Of a stretch of DNA of 34,343 bases, positions 24,212-34,000 are shown piece after piece; positions within the stretch are counted from its first letter, which is position 1; each line of letters starts with the position of its first letter. Position numbers and translations under genes: made by a program. A model generated the notes under the pieces. The model ran no database searches and was not told the DNA's origin. It saw only the letters and a program-made list of their open reading frames with translations. This DNA comes from an uncultured Sediminibacterium sp. (GTDB lineage Bacteria; Bacteroidota; Bacteroidia; Chitinophagales; Chitinophagaceae). The stretch covers positions 1 to 34,343 of the forward strand of contig CALDSE010000009.1 in the NCBI GenBank assembly GCA_937911175.1, read 5' to 3'.

Positions 24212-26467
24212 ATGGCGACCACCAAAAAACCAATAAAAAAGGCCCCCGCTACTAAGGCTAATAATAACTCAGTTAGCCCTGCCGTATTATTAAAGGCATT
24301 AGAAGAGCAGTTTGGATTCAAGCAGTTTAAGGGTACCCAAGAAAAGGCCATTGTCTCTTTATTGAGTGGTCGAGATACTTTTGTGATCATGCCCACTGGT
24401 GGTGGTAAAAGTTTATGCTATCAATTACCTGCTTTAATGCTACCTGGTTGTGCCATTGTGGTATCGCCTTTGATTGCCCTGATGAAAAACCAAGTAGACC
24501 TTGTGCGTGGCTATAGTGAAAAAGACGAAGTGGCCCATTTCTTAAATTCATCTTTAAATAAAGGACAAATTAAATTGGTAAAAGAGGACTTGCTAAGTGG
24601 CAAAACCAAATTATTATATGTAGCACCTGAAACTTTAACAAAGCAAGAAAATTTAGATTTTTTTAGCGACTTAAATGTTTCCTTTTTTGCAGTAGATGAA
24701 GCCCACTGTATTTCAGAGTGGGGCCATGATTTTAGACCAGAGTATAGAAGACTCAAAGAAATGATGGAAGAGATTAATGCAAATGTACCCATCATTGCTT
24801 TAACTGCAACCGCTACACCTAAAGTACAAAGTGATATTGTTAAAAATTTATCGCTCCGAGATCCCGAGGTTTTAATTTCTTCTTTTAATAGAGCTAACCT
24901 GTATTATGAAGTGCAGCCCAAGGTAAAAAAAGAAGTAACTGTAAAAAGTATTGTAAGATATATTTCTGGGCATAAAGGAAAGAGTGGCATTATCTACACC
25001 CTTAACAGAAAAACCACAGAAGAATTGGCCGATTTATTAATTGCGAATAAAATCAAAGCTGTCGCTTATCATGCAGGCTTGGATCAAAAATTAAGAGCCA
25101 ATAGACAGGATCAATTTTTAAATGAAGATGTGCAAGTTATTGTTGCCACCATTGCTTTTGGAATGGGTATTGACAAGCCAGATATTCGATTTGTCATTCA
25201 TTATAATATTCCTAAGTCCATTGAAAATTATTATCAAGAAACGGGCCGTGCAGGCAGAGATGGCTTAGAAGGAAATTGTATTTTATATTATTCTCATAAA
25301 GACGTTTCTAAGCTAGAACATTTTTTAAGAGACAAGCCCTTGAGTGAAAGAGAAGTGGGTGCACAATTAATAGATGAAACAGTGGCCTTCGCAGAAAGTG
25401 GTGCTTGTCGTAGAAGAAGTTTATTGCATTATTTTGGAGAAAGCTGGGAAGATAAAAACTGTGGCAAATGTGATAATTGCTTACAACCTAAAGAAAGAAT
25501 TGAAGCAAAAACACAGTTAGTTCAATTATTAAAAACAATTGAAGCTTTGAATGAGCGTTTTGTGGCAGACTATGTTATACAAGTAATTATGGGCGATTAT
25601 ACGCCCCAATTAGGTTTATACAGACATGAAAAATTACCCGAATTTGGAATAGGCAAAGACCATGAACCTTTGTTTTGGAATAGCTTAGTAAGACAGGCCA
25701 TGCTTGAAACCATTATTGAAAAAGATATAGAGGAATATGGCCTACTTAAAATAACGCAGAAGGGTAAAAAGTTTTTAAAAAAACCTACTAGCTTCAAATT
25801 TGTTTTAAACAATGTATTTGCAGATGAAAACGCCGAAGACGATGACGCAGAAGGTCCGCAAACGGCTGGTGCTACCGATGAAGTCTTATTTGAAATGTTA
25901 AAAGACTTGCGTCAAAAAGAAGCAAAAAAAATTAGCCTTCCACCCTTTGTTATTTTCTTAGAGACTTCTTTGCAAGACATGGCTACGCTATATCCTACAA
26001 GTGTTGAAGAGCTAGACAGATGCCAGGGCGTAAGCAAGGGCAAGGCCATTAAATATGGCAAGCCTTTTGTGACAATGATTGAAAAATATGTGACTGAAAA
26101 TAATATTGAAAAGCCCGATGATTTTGTAATGAAATCGGTGGCCAATAAATTCAATCATAAAATTTACATTATACAAAATGTAGATAAAAAAATTCCTTTA
26201 GAAACCATTGCTAAAAATAAAGACCTTAAACTAGAAGCTTTATTAGAAGAAATGGAAACCATTGCGGCTAGTGGTACTAAATTAAATTTAGATTATGCCA
26301 TTGATGAATGGCTAGACGAATACGATCAAGAAGAAATTTTAGAATATTTCAAAAATTGTGAAACCTCTTCACTTCAAATTGCACAAGAAGAGCTAAGTGA
26401 AAACAATTATTCTTGGGAGCAATTAAAAATAATGCGCATTAAGTTTTTAAGTGTCGTAGGTAATTAA
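24212..26467 (+). CDS. recQ: ATP-dependent DNA helicase RecQ
   Basis: Superfamily 2 3'-5' DNA helicase for recombination and repair. The 751-residue product has a Lys-rich N-terminal tail, Walker A MPTGGGKSLCYQLPAL (60-75), DEAH box VDEAHCISEWGHDFRPEYRR near 160, motif V/VI VATIAFGMGIDKPDIRFVIH and YYQETGRAGRDG, then the RQC zinc site (CRRRSLLHYFGESW with CGKCDNC) near 399-425. Winged helix follows, then HRDC (about 570-645), and a C-terminal helical extension of about 90 residues resembling the helix-turn-helix domain found after HRDC in Bacteroidota and Bacillus RecQ. All zinc Cys and helicase motifs are intact. The last four bases overlap the converging gene. Confidence 0.96.
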   Translation: MATTKKPIKKAPATKANNNSVSPAVLLKALEEQFGFKQFKGTQEKAIVSLLSGRDTFVIMPTGGGKSLCYQLPALMLPGCAIVVSPLIALMKNQVDLVRGYSEKDEVAHFLNSSLNKGQIKLVKEDLLSGKTKLLYVAPETLTKQENLDFFSDLNVSFFAVDEAHCISEWGHDFRPEYRRLKEMMEEINANVPIIALTATATPKVQSDIVKNLSLRDPEVLISSFNRANLYYEVQPKVKKEVTVKSIVRYISGHKGKSGIIYTLNRKTTEELADLLIANKIKAVAYHAGLDQKLRANRQDQFLNEDVQVIVATIAFGMGIDKPDIRFVIHYNIPKSIENYYQETGRAGRDGLEGNCILYYSHKDVSKLEHFLRDKPLSEREVGAQLIDETVAFAESGACRRRSLLHYFGESWEDKNCGKCDNCLQPKERIEAKTQLVQLLKTIEALNERFVADYVIQVIMGDYTPQLGLYRHEKLPEFGIGKDHEPLFWNSLVRQAMLETIIEKDIEEYGLLKITQKGKKFLKKPTSFKFVLNNVFADENAEDDDAEGPQTAGATDEVLFEMLKDLRQKEAKKISLPPFVIFLETSLQDMATLYPTSVEELDRCQGVSKGKAIKYGKPFVTMIEKYVTENNIEKPDDFVMKSVANKFNHKIYIIQNVDKKIPLETIAKNKDLKLEALLEEMETIAASGTKLNLDYAIDEWLDEYDQEEILEYFKNCETSSLQIAQEELSENNYSWEQLKIMRIKFLSVVGN

Positions 26468-27516
26468 TGCGTGAACTCGTTGCCTGCAGTTAAATAACTA
26501 TTTACTCTCTCTGCTACATTTTTTCTTACACTCAAGTAATAAAAATTGTAATCGGCAATATGATAATCCTCAGTTTTGTACAAAAAGCTACCAAAGAAAT
26601 GAGGCTTTGCTGTCCATAAAACACCTTTATGGTTTATGGCGCCTGCTACATAAGGCGTTATTTTATTAAAGTCATAAAGTACAGCCCCTTTGTTTTCAAA
26701 CCTGTCTACATTCGTAATAGCAGCAGACCAAGAAAGAGGGTTGGTTACAATGGCCGTAAATTTTTCTTTTTTCACGAATTGAGTTTCATAACCTTCGTGA
26801 AAAGTTCTCCATGAACAAATGCAACCTGTTGCATTGGGTGTCTCGCAGGCTTTCAGTGATGTATAAATTGCAGGGTTCACTGGAATACCTACTACATAGG
26901 CTACTACTAATTTTTTACTTAATGGTTTGCCGTCAAAAAATTCTTTTAGTAATCTAATGGTATGAGTAGAGCCTTGACTATGAGATGCAATAATAATGGG
27001 TTTACCATTATTATAATGCTCCATATAATATTCAAAAGATTTTTTTACATCCTGATAAGCTAATTCAAAAGCAGCCATTGCATAACCTGTATCTACTTTA
27101 TTATTCGGTGTATAGGATTTAATATGTGCTTGACGATACCTTGGTGCAAAAATTCTACCTGCCTCATTGAATACTGAAGCTTGGTTAAGTAGGGTTGGGT
27201 AATCTGTTTTCAGATTGGTTTTATAATCATTGAAAGAAGCAGACCATCCAAAAGGTTTAGTGCTATCTAAATAAGTAGTAGGGTGCACAAAAAATACATC
27301 TGCATTAGCACTAGGCGTATAACTAGCTTTCAGTGGAGCAGGTACACTATCGGAGGGATCATTTTTTTCAGGATGGGCAGCCCAGTATTGTAAATTGCTG
27401 TAATCGGGTACCTCTTGGTATTTTTCTTGCGCGTAAACAAGTTCCAATTTTGTATAATTGCTATTCGAACAACTACTCAATATAAATAAGGCGATAAGGG
27501 GTAAAAAGGCTTTCAT
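26464..27516 (-). CDS. DUF3089-type lipoprotein, alpha/beta hydrolase fold
   Basis: A 350-residue predicted lipoprotein: signal peptide MKAFLPLIALFILSSC with lipid-modified Cys16. The body matches the DUF3089 pattern: ADVFFVHPTTYLD near 72, then IIIASHSQGSTHTIRLL near 175, where Ser180 in HSQG is the likely nucleophile of a serine hydrolase. The later segment CICSWRTFHEGYE is typical. The role is unknown; it might act on an envelope or extracellular ester. The gene is single, ends overlapping recQ by 4 bases, and diverges from chrA across 211 bases that contain two symmetric elements. Confidence 0.82.
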   Translation of the reverse strand: MKAFLPLIALFILSSCSNSNYTKLELVYAQEKYQEVPDYSNLQYWAAHPEKNDPSDSVPAPLKASYTPSANADVFFVHPTTYLDSTKPFGWSASFNDYKTNLKTDYPTLLNQASVFNEAGRIFAPRYRQAHIKSYTPNNKVDTGYAMAAFELAYQDVKKSFEYYMEHYNNGKPIIIASHSQGSTHTIRLLKEFFDGKPLSKKLVVAYVVGIPVNPAIYTSLKACETPNATGCICSWRTFHEGYETQFVKKEKFTAIVTNPLSWSAAITNVDRFENKGAVLYDFNKITPYVAGAINHKGVLWTAKPHFFGSFLYKTEDYHIADYNFYYLSVRKNVAERVNSYLTAGNEFTH

Positions 27517-27574
27517 GGTAAATGTATTTCTCTACTTTTTCAATAGTAGACGCAAAGGTATAAAAATGTCATTA

Positions 27575-27595
27575 ACTTGAATCAAGTAAACTTGA
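27575..27595. promoter_or_regulatory. Cluster of three ACTTGA half-sites (MerR/SoxR-like operator candidate)
   Basis: ACTTGA (27575-27580), inverted TCAAGT (27582-27587) and ACTTGA (27590-27595). The pair TCAAGT-AA-ACTTGA has the layout of known SoxR-type MerR-family operators (TCAAGT-TA-ACTTGA). It lies between the divergent DUF3089 lipoprotein gene and chrA. Which gene it would control is unclear, and no MerR gene is in this window. Confidence 0.4.
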
Positions 27596-27670
27596 CTTCA
27601 CTATATGATAATCATCAACTCTATTCTAAGACAATCGTTTTAGCATTTTGTTTAAGGATAATTGGGTTAA

Positions 27671-27701
27671 ATGCCCTAAAATTGAATTATTTTTAGGGCA
27701 T
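27671..27701. repeat. Perfect 11-bp inverted repeat upstream of chrA
   Basis: ATGCCCTAAAA (27671-27681) and TTTTAGGGCAT (27691-27701) separated by 9 bases, 26 bases before the chrA start. It could be an operator or a leader hairpin. It lacks a following T run on either strand, so it is not a standard terminator. Confidence 0.6.
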
Positions 27702-27727
27702 AGCACTCAATATTTGAAATCACTTAT

Positions 27728-29008
27728 TTGAAATTATTACGCCATATCCCCTTTCTGATAGCTGTTTTAAAGCACAGTATTACCGCTTTTGGTGGCCCGC
27801 AAGTACATTTAGGTCTAATGCAGCACCGTTTTGTAGAAAAGCGCAAGGATATCACCAGCGAGGAGCTAATGGAATACAATGCTTTTTGCCAGCTCTTGCC
27901 CGGGGCTTCTTCTACACAAACTATTATTTTAGTGGCTTTTAAAAGAGGGGGCATGGCACTTGCCTTTTTAACCTTACTAGTTTGGATTTTACCTGCTACT
28001 TTTTTAATGACCCTAGTAGCCATTACTTATAACTATTTTGATTTAAGATCTGGGCTTCAAAGTTTTATATTAATACAACCTATGGCCATTGGATTTATTG
28101 TGAGTGCCACTATTGTATTATATCAAAAAGCAATTAATAGTCTTATCACTAAAATTATTTTTATACTCACTGCGGTTTTTGTTTTTCTAGCATTCAAGTC
28201 ACCTTGGGCTATTCCCGTTGTTATTATTGTGGCAGGCATTGTAACTAATTTTAGTCAAAAAAGAATTCCCAATGATGGCGCTGCGCCAAAAACCGTGAAA
28301 TGGGGGGCCTTGTTTATTTTTATATTTTTATTTTTAGCAGCAGGTATTGTATCTGAAGAAGCCACTAGAAAAAATTGGGAGCAACGCAAAATCATTAATT
28401 TATTTGAAAATAATTATCGTTTTGGAAGCTTTGTTTTTGGAGGAGGGGATGTACTCATTCCTATGATGTATGAACAATATGTGGCAAGGCCCAATTCGGA
28501 TCGGGTGAAGAAAAATAAAAGAGATGTATTAAAAATTTCCAAAGACGCATTTTTAATGGGTGCTGGAATGGTAAGAGCCATGCCTGGTCCTGTGTTTTCG
28601 GTAGCCAGTTATACCAGTGTGATGGCCTTAAAAGAAAAAACACTGCCCATACAAATAATGGGAGCGGTGATGGGAAGCTTCGCCATTTTTTTACCAAGTT
28701 TTTTCATTGTTTTATTCTTTTTTCCTATCTGGCAAAATTTAAAAAAGTATGCTATTTTTTATAGGTCCTTAGAGGGTATATATGCAGCAGTAGTGGGCGT
28801 TATGCTAGGGGCTACGCTTCATTTAATAGGCGGCATTTCCATTAAAATGGAGTACAATTCCTCCCTTACTTTGTTTGCTTATATTTTTGTATTTGTGGCC
28901 AGTACTTATTTAATTTATAAACAAAAAATTGCAGCACAATGGGTTGTTTTATCTACCATAGCCCTTGGCTTTTTACTTACTTTTATAAATACATATTGGC
29001 TTTTCTAA
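27728..29008 (+). CDS. chrA: Chromate transporter ChrA, two-domain form
   Basis: Inner-membrane transporter of the CHR family, reported in other bacteria to export chromate. The 426-residue product has two CHR halves: the first with TAFGGPQVHLGLMQHRFVEK and FCQLLPGASSTQTI, the second with FGSFVFGGGDVLIPMMYEQ and MGAGMVRAMPGPVFSVASY, separated by hydrophobic helices. The start is a TTG at 27728; the frame is closed by a stop just upstream (27701) and no ATG lies between, while the family N-terminus (LRHIPFLIAVLKHSI) begins here. A CHR protein may also serve other oxyanions. Upstream lie the ACTTGA half-sites and the TGCCCTAAAA inverted repeat. Confidence 0.92.
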   Translation: MKLLRHIPFLIAVLKHSITAFGGPQVHLGLMQHRFVEKRKDITSEELMEYNAFCQLLPGASSTQTIILVAFKRGGMALAFLTLLVWILPATFLMTLVAITYNYFDLRSGLQSFILIQPMAIGFIVSATIVLYQKAINSLITKIIFILTAVFVFLAFKSPWAIPVVIIVAGIVTNFSQKRIPNDGAAPKTVKWGALFIFIFLFLAAGIVSEEATRKNWEQRKIINLFENNYRFGSFVFGGGDVLIPMMYEQYVARPNSDRVKKNKRDVLKISKDAFLMGAGMVRAMPGPVFSVASYTSVMALKEKTLPIQIMGAVMGSFAIFLPSFFIVLFFFPIWQNLKKYAIFYRSLEGIYAAVVGVMLGATLHLIGGISIKMEYNSSLTLFAYIFVFVASTYLIYKQKIAAQWVVLSTIALGFLLTFINTYWLF

Positions 29009-29084
29009 ATAAAAGGTAAAAGCCTGTTAATTATATTGCAAAACGCAGTTAATTAAAGATGGCTTTAGTAATATTGCAGACTGA

Positions 29085-29816
29085 ATGATTTACCGAATTA
29101 GTTATATTATTTTTTTCTTGCTTTTTTTGTCTTTCAAAATGAATGCACAAACTATACCGGTCAGCGGCGTGGTCTATGATATTTCAGGAAGAAGGCCCAT
29201 TGAAGCCGTCATGGTCTATAGTAATTCTAATTATGCATTCACCGATTCTTTAGGACGCTATTTAATAAATGTAAAAGCGAAAGATTCTCTTTGGTTTTCC
29301 TTATTTGGAAAAGCAACACATAAATATCCAATTGACACCATTGAAGACTTACGCAATTTCAATGTCATGATTCATGTCACAGGATTCGATTTACCAGAAG
29401 TGCGCGTTAGAAATAGTTATTATAAATTGGACTCTATTCAAAACAGAATCGATTATGCTAAATATTTTAACTATCAAGCGCCAGGTATTAGATTAAGTGG
29501 GGGGCAGCAATTATTTGGTTCCAATGGTATGACAATGGGATTTGATTTGGATGAAATAATTAATATGTTTCGCGTAAAAAGAAATCGAAACTTGCTTTTT
29601 TTACAAAGGAGATTGATCTCTCAAGAACAAGAGAAATATGTGCAGTACCGTTTTACCAAAAGGTTTGTGATAAAATTGACCCGTTTAGAGGGTGAGGAGT
29701 TGGACCGTTTTATGGATTTTTGCAAGCCTTCCTATGAGGTCCTTGGCTTATTAAATGACCTAGAATTGGGCTATTATATTCAAAAGAAATTCGAAGAATT
29801 TAAAAATACCCCTTGA
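29085..29816 (+). CDS. Exported protein with carboxypeptidase-regulatory-like domain
   Basis: A 243-residue protein, function unknown. It has a signal peptide (MIYRISYIIFFLLFLSFKMNAQ) and one beta-sandwich of the CarboxypepD_reg-like type (about 24-90: VSGVVYDISGRRPIEAVMVY, AFTDSLGRYLINVK), the domain that usually opens TonB receptors in this phylum. There is no plug or barrel; the C-terminal 130 residues are charged, mostly helical (FDLDEIINMFRVKRNRNLLF, RFTKRFVIKLTRLEGEELDR) and end at a stop, so it is a complete gene of a small Bacteroidota family and not a truncated receptor. It sits between chrA and the RND genes with 76 and about 98 base gaps; no operon is evident. Confidence 0.75.
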   Translation: MIYRISYIIFFLLFLSFKMNAQTIPVSGVVYDISGRRPIEAVMVYSNSNYAFTDSLGRYLINVKAKDSLWFSLFGKATHKYPIDTIEDLRNFNVMIHVTGFDLPEVRVRNSYYKLDSIQNRIDYAKYFNYQAPGIRLSGGQQLFGSNGMTMGFDLDEIINMFRVKRNRNLLFLQRRLISQEQEKYVQYRFTKRFVIKLTRLEGEELDRFMDFCKPSYEVLGLLNDLELGYYIQKKFEEFKNTP

Positions 29817-29914
29817 GCCCCAGTATTAAAGCCTTTGGGATAGACCGCCACTCATCTATTTTGTTTTTAAAAAATGTAATTTTTGGCTATCTTGAGTAGC
29901 TAAAATTGACCACT

Positions 29915-30964
29915 TTGAGAAAATTATTTATTCTTTCTTTTGTCTGCCTGATGGCAGCTGTTGGCTGTAAAGAAAAGTCAAAATCTTTTGACAAATTCAA
30001 CGCGAATGCACCCGTTTTTGTTGACGTAGCCTTAGCGGCTACTCAAATCGTAGATAAGTCGGTAGAAGTAACTGGCTCTGTACTCGCATCCGAGTCAATT
30101 GAACTGCGTCCTGAAACCAATGGCAGAATTACCTATTTGCAAATTCCAGAGGGCAGATTGGTTCAAGCGGGAACGGTCTTGGCTAAATTAAATGATGCCG
30201 ACTTGCAAGCGCAGTTGGAAAAAATTAAAGTACAATTAGAATTAGCCACCATTAATGAGCAAAGAAATTTACAACTCTTAAAGGCGAAAGGAATTAACCA
30301 AAGTGATTATGATATTTCTTTACAACAAGTAAAAAGTTCAAAAGCCGATTTAGCCTATACTCAATCTTTAATTGACAAAACAATTGTGAAGGCTCCTTTT
30401 ACAGGACAAATTGGTTTAAGACAAGTGAGTTTGGGTGCTTTTATCAGTAGCACGACTACCATTGCCAGTTTACAAAAAACAGATAAACTTAACATTGATT
30501 TTACCGTTCCAGAAATGTATGAGTCCTATCTTAAAATAGGAAAGTCAATTCAGGTGGAAGGAATTGATGAGTCAGCAAAAAAAATGAATGCAAGTATTTT
30601 TGCCATCGAGCCTCAAATTATCGCCACTACTAGAAATATTAAAGTCCGTGCACAATTGCAAGGCAAAATGTTACCTGGAGCTTATGTAAAAGTGTATTTA
30701 AGTGAATCGAATAAAAAGCCCACTATCATGGTGCCTACCAATGTTATTATTCCTGAATCAAAGAGCAAACAAATTGCTATCGTAAAAAATGGTATGGCCC
30801 AATTTGTAGATGTAGAAACTGGGTATAGAACTGTGGGTGCCGTTGAAATTACAAAAGGGCTCAATGTTGGAGATAGCGTTATTGTTGCAGGAATGCTTTT
30901 TGTTAGACAGGGTAGTAAAATAAAAGTGGGCAAAACATTGCCTATCATAGATATTACTAAATAG
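29915..30964 (+). CDS. RND efflux periplasmic adaptor (membrane fusion protein), lipoprotein
   Basis: Links the inner-membrane RND pump to an outer membrane channel. The start is a TTG; I prefer 29915 (MRKLFILSFVCLMAAVGC) over the TTG at 29906 because it opens directly with the signal peptide, whose lipobox gives Cys18. Order: lipoyl/barrel-sandwich strands (EVTGSVLASESIELRPETNG, KAPFTGQIGLRQVSLG), a short helical hairpin with QLEKIKVQLELATINEQRNL, beta-barrel and membrane-proximal domain ending QGSKIKVGKTLP. The short hairpin indicates a 349-residue HlyD/AcrA-like family member. The permease gene begins 38 bases downstream, so they form one operon. Confidence 0.92.
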   Translation: MRKLFILSFVCLMAAVGCKEKSKSFDKFNANAPVFVDVALAATQIVDKSVEVTGSVLASESIELRPETNGRITYLQIPEGRLVQAGTVLAKLNDADLQAQLEKIKVQLELATINEQRNLQLLKAKGINQSDYDISLQQVKSSKADLAYTQSLIDKTIVKAPFTGQIGLRQVSLGAFISSTTTIASLQKTDKLNIDFTVPEMYESYLKIGKSIQVEGIDESAKKMNASIFAIEPQIIATTRNIKVRAQLQGKMLPGAYVKVYLSESNKKPTIMVPTNVIIPESKSKQIAIVKNGMAQFVDVETGYRTVGAVEITKGLNVGDSVIVAGMLFVRQGSKIKVGKTLPIIDITK

Positions 30965-31002
30965 TCCTCTTAAAGCCCCCTTAAATAAAATAATCTTATT
31001 AG

Positions 31003-34000
31003 ATGAATATATCTGAACTTTCGTTAAAACGTCCGGTACTTGCAGTTGTCATGAACTTAGCCATTATTATTTTTGGCTTAGTAGGCTTTTCATTTTTGGC
31101 TTTGCGTGAGTATCCTGCCATTGATCCTCCCATTATCAATGTGCAAACTTCTTATTCTGGAGCGAATTCTCAAGTCATCCAAAATCAAATTACAGAACCT
31201 TTAGAAAAGTCAATCAATGGAATTCCCGGCATTAGAACTATTAACTCTTCTAGTTCTGTAGGTTCTTCCAATATTACTGTTGAATTTAATTTAGGCGTCA
31301 ATTTAGAAACAGCGGCGAATGATGTGCGTGATAAAGTAAGTCAAGCGGCTAGAAGTTTACCAGAGGATATCAATAACCCTCCCATCGTTTCAAAAGCCGA
31401 TGCCAATACAGACTTCATTTTATTATTGACCTTAAGAAGTAAAACAAAGAGCGCTTTTGAATTAACTGAATATGCTGAAAACGTATTACAACAACGTTTT
31501 CAAACCATCGATGAAGTAAGTAGTGTAAATGTGAGAGGAAAAAGATTCTCCATGCGTATTTTCCCTGATCCCGACTTATTAAATGCTTATGGCATTGCAT
31601 TTAATGATATTCAAACTTCATTGAACAAAGAGAATGTAGAATTACCTTCTGGCAAAATTTATGGTAAAAAGACCGAGTTTATTATTAGAACTTTAGGAAG
31701 ACTCACCACCGAATTAGATTTTAGAAATATTATTTTAAAACAAGATGCAACAGGTATTGTTAAATTAGGAGATGTTGCTAAGGTTGAATTAGGTCCAGAT
31801 CAGGAAGATCAAGGTGCCTTTTTTAATGGCTTACAAACAGTGAATATTACTTTGTCACCACAACCTGGTGCGAATTATATAAAAATTGCAGATGAATTTT
31901 ACAAAAGATTAGAGGAAGTAAAAAAATCAAATAAATCGGATATTGAATTTGCTGTTCCTATTGACAATACCAAAACCATTCGTCGCGCCTTGCTAGAAGT
32001 AAGAGAGACTATTTTTATTTCATTCGCATTAGTTGTACTAGTTATTTTCTTCTTTTTTAGAAACTGGTTAATTGCTATAAGGCCTTTAATTGACATTCCT
32101 ATTTCTTTGATTGCTACTTTCTTTATTATGTATATGGCTGGGTTTTCTATCAATGTATTAACCTTATTAGCGATTGTACTGGCCACGGGTTTAGTGGTGG
32201 ATGATGGAATTGTGGTCACGGAAAATATTTTTAGAAAATTAGAAGAGGGGCTTCCACTTAAACAAGCCGCGAGAGAAGGAAGTAGAGAAATTTTCTTTGC
32301 AGTTGTATCCACCTCTATTACACTAGCCGTGGTATTTATGCCTGTTATTTTCTTGCAAGGTTTTATTGGCTCTTTGTTTAAAGAATTTGGAGTGGTCATT
32401 GCAGGTGCAGTATTGGTATCGGCATTTGTTTCTTTAACTATTACACCCGTATTAAACGTATACTTAAGTAGAAAAGATGGCAGGCAAGGAAGTTTTTATG
32501 AAAAAACAGAACCCTTCTTTAAAGGCATGGAGCTAGGGTATAAGAATTTATTAGTAAAATTTTTGAAAATACGTTGGATGGCTTGGGTGATTGTTCTAGC
32601 CTGCGTAGTTATTATTGTTGCTATTGGTAGTAATATTCAAAGTGAACTTGCCCCCATTGAAGATAAAGGGGCCATAAGGGTAAACTTATCAGGACAAGAA
32701 GGAATTAGTTATGAAGAAACAAAAGGTAATTTCTTTAAAGTGGTTAGTCTTATTCAAGACTCTGTTCCTGAACATGCTTTCACCTTTGGTAGTGTTCCTG
32801 GATGGGGCGGAGGGGGAAGTTCAGTAAGTAGTAGAGTAGGTTTTGTGCCTATTGCTAATAGAAATAGAACACAGTCTGAGATAGTGATTGATTTAAATAA
32901 GAAGTTTAAAAAATTCAAAGATGTAAGGGTATTCTCTATTGAAGAGCAAACTATTTCTGTGGGTTTGATGTCTAGAGGTTCCTTGCCTGTTCAATTTATT
33001 ATTCAAAATTTAGACTTTGATAAACTGCATGCAGCCATTCCTAAATTTTTAGAAGCTGCAAGAAAAGATAAAACTTTTCAAAACGTAGATGTGAACTTGA
33101 AATTTACTAAACCAGAATTTGATTTAACTATTGATAGAATGCGCGCCCGTGATTTAGGGTTAAACACTGCCGATATCTCTCAAGCTTTACAATCTGCTTT
33201 TAGTGGTGCTCGTTCTGCCTATTTTGTCATGAACGATCGTCAATACGAAGTTATTACACAAGTCAAAAGATCAGACAGGTCGAAGCCTACCGATATTAAT
33301 AAATTATACATAAGAAATAGTAGAGGAGAAAGTATTCCTATTTCAACCGTGCTTAAATTAGAGGAGAATAGTAATCCTCCTACTTTATATCATTATAACC
33401 GATTTAACGCAGCTACTATTTCAGCATCCTTAGCAGAAGGTAAAACCATTGGTGATGGAGTAAACACTATGAATAGAATTTCTAAAGAAGTACTAGACGA
33501 GTCTTTTCAAACTTCTTTAAGCGGCCCTTCAAGAGATTTTCAAGAAAGTTCTTCTAATATTTCTTATGCATTATTTTTAGCCTTGATTTTAATTTATTTA
33601 GTATTGGCCGCTCAGTTTGAAAGTTTCAAAGATCCATTTATAATTATGATTACGGTTCCTTTAGCCATTGCAGGTGCTTTAATATGCTTGTGGTTATTTG
33701 GACAAACCTTAAATATATTTTCTGAAATTGGCATTATCATGCTAATTGGTTTAGTCACCAAGAACGGTATTTTAATTGTAGAATTTGCGAATAAGAAAAG
33801 AGAAAAAGGTTTAGCCATTCGTGATGCAGTATTAGAAGCAGCCGCGCAGAGGTTCAGACCTATCTTAATGACTAGCTTAGCCACAGCATTGGGCGCATTA
33901 CCAATTGCTATTAGCCTAGGTGCAGCAGCCACTAGTCGTAAACCCTTAGGAACTGTGGTGGTGGGAGGCTTGCTATTTTCATTAGTGCTTACCTTGTTTG

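Noticed and set aside
29085-29816. Possible truncated TonB receptor (has only the regulatory-like domain)
   Set aside because: The C-terminal half is not plug or barrel, and the frame is intact with its own signal peptide, so it looks like a complete small protein.
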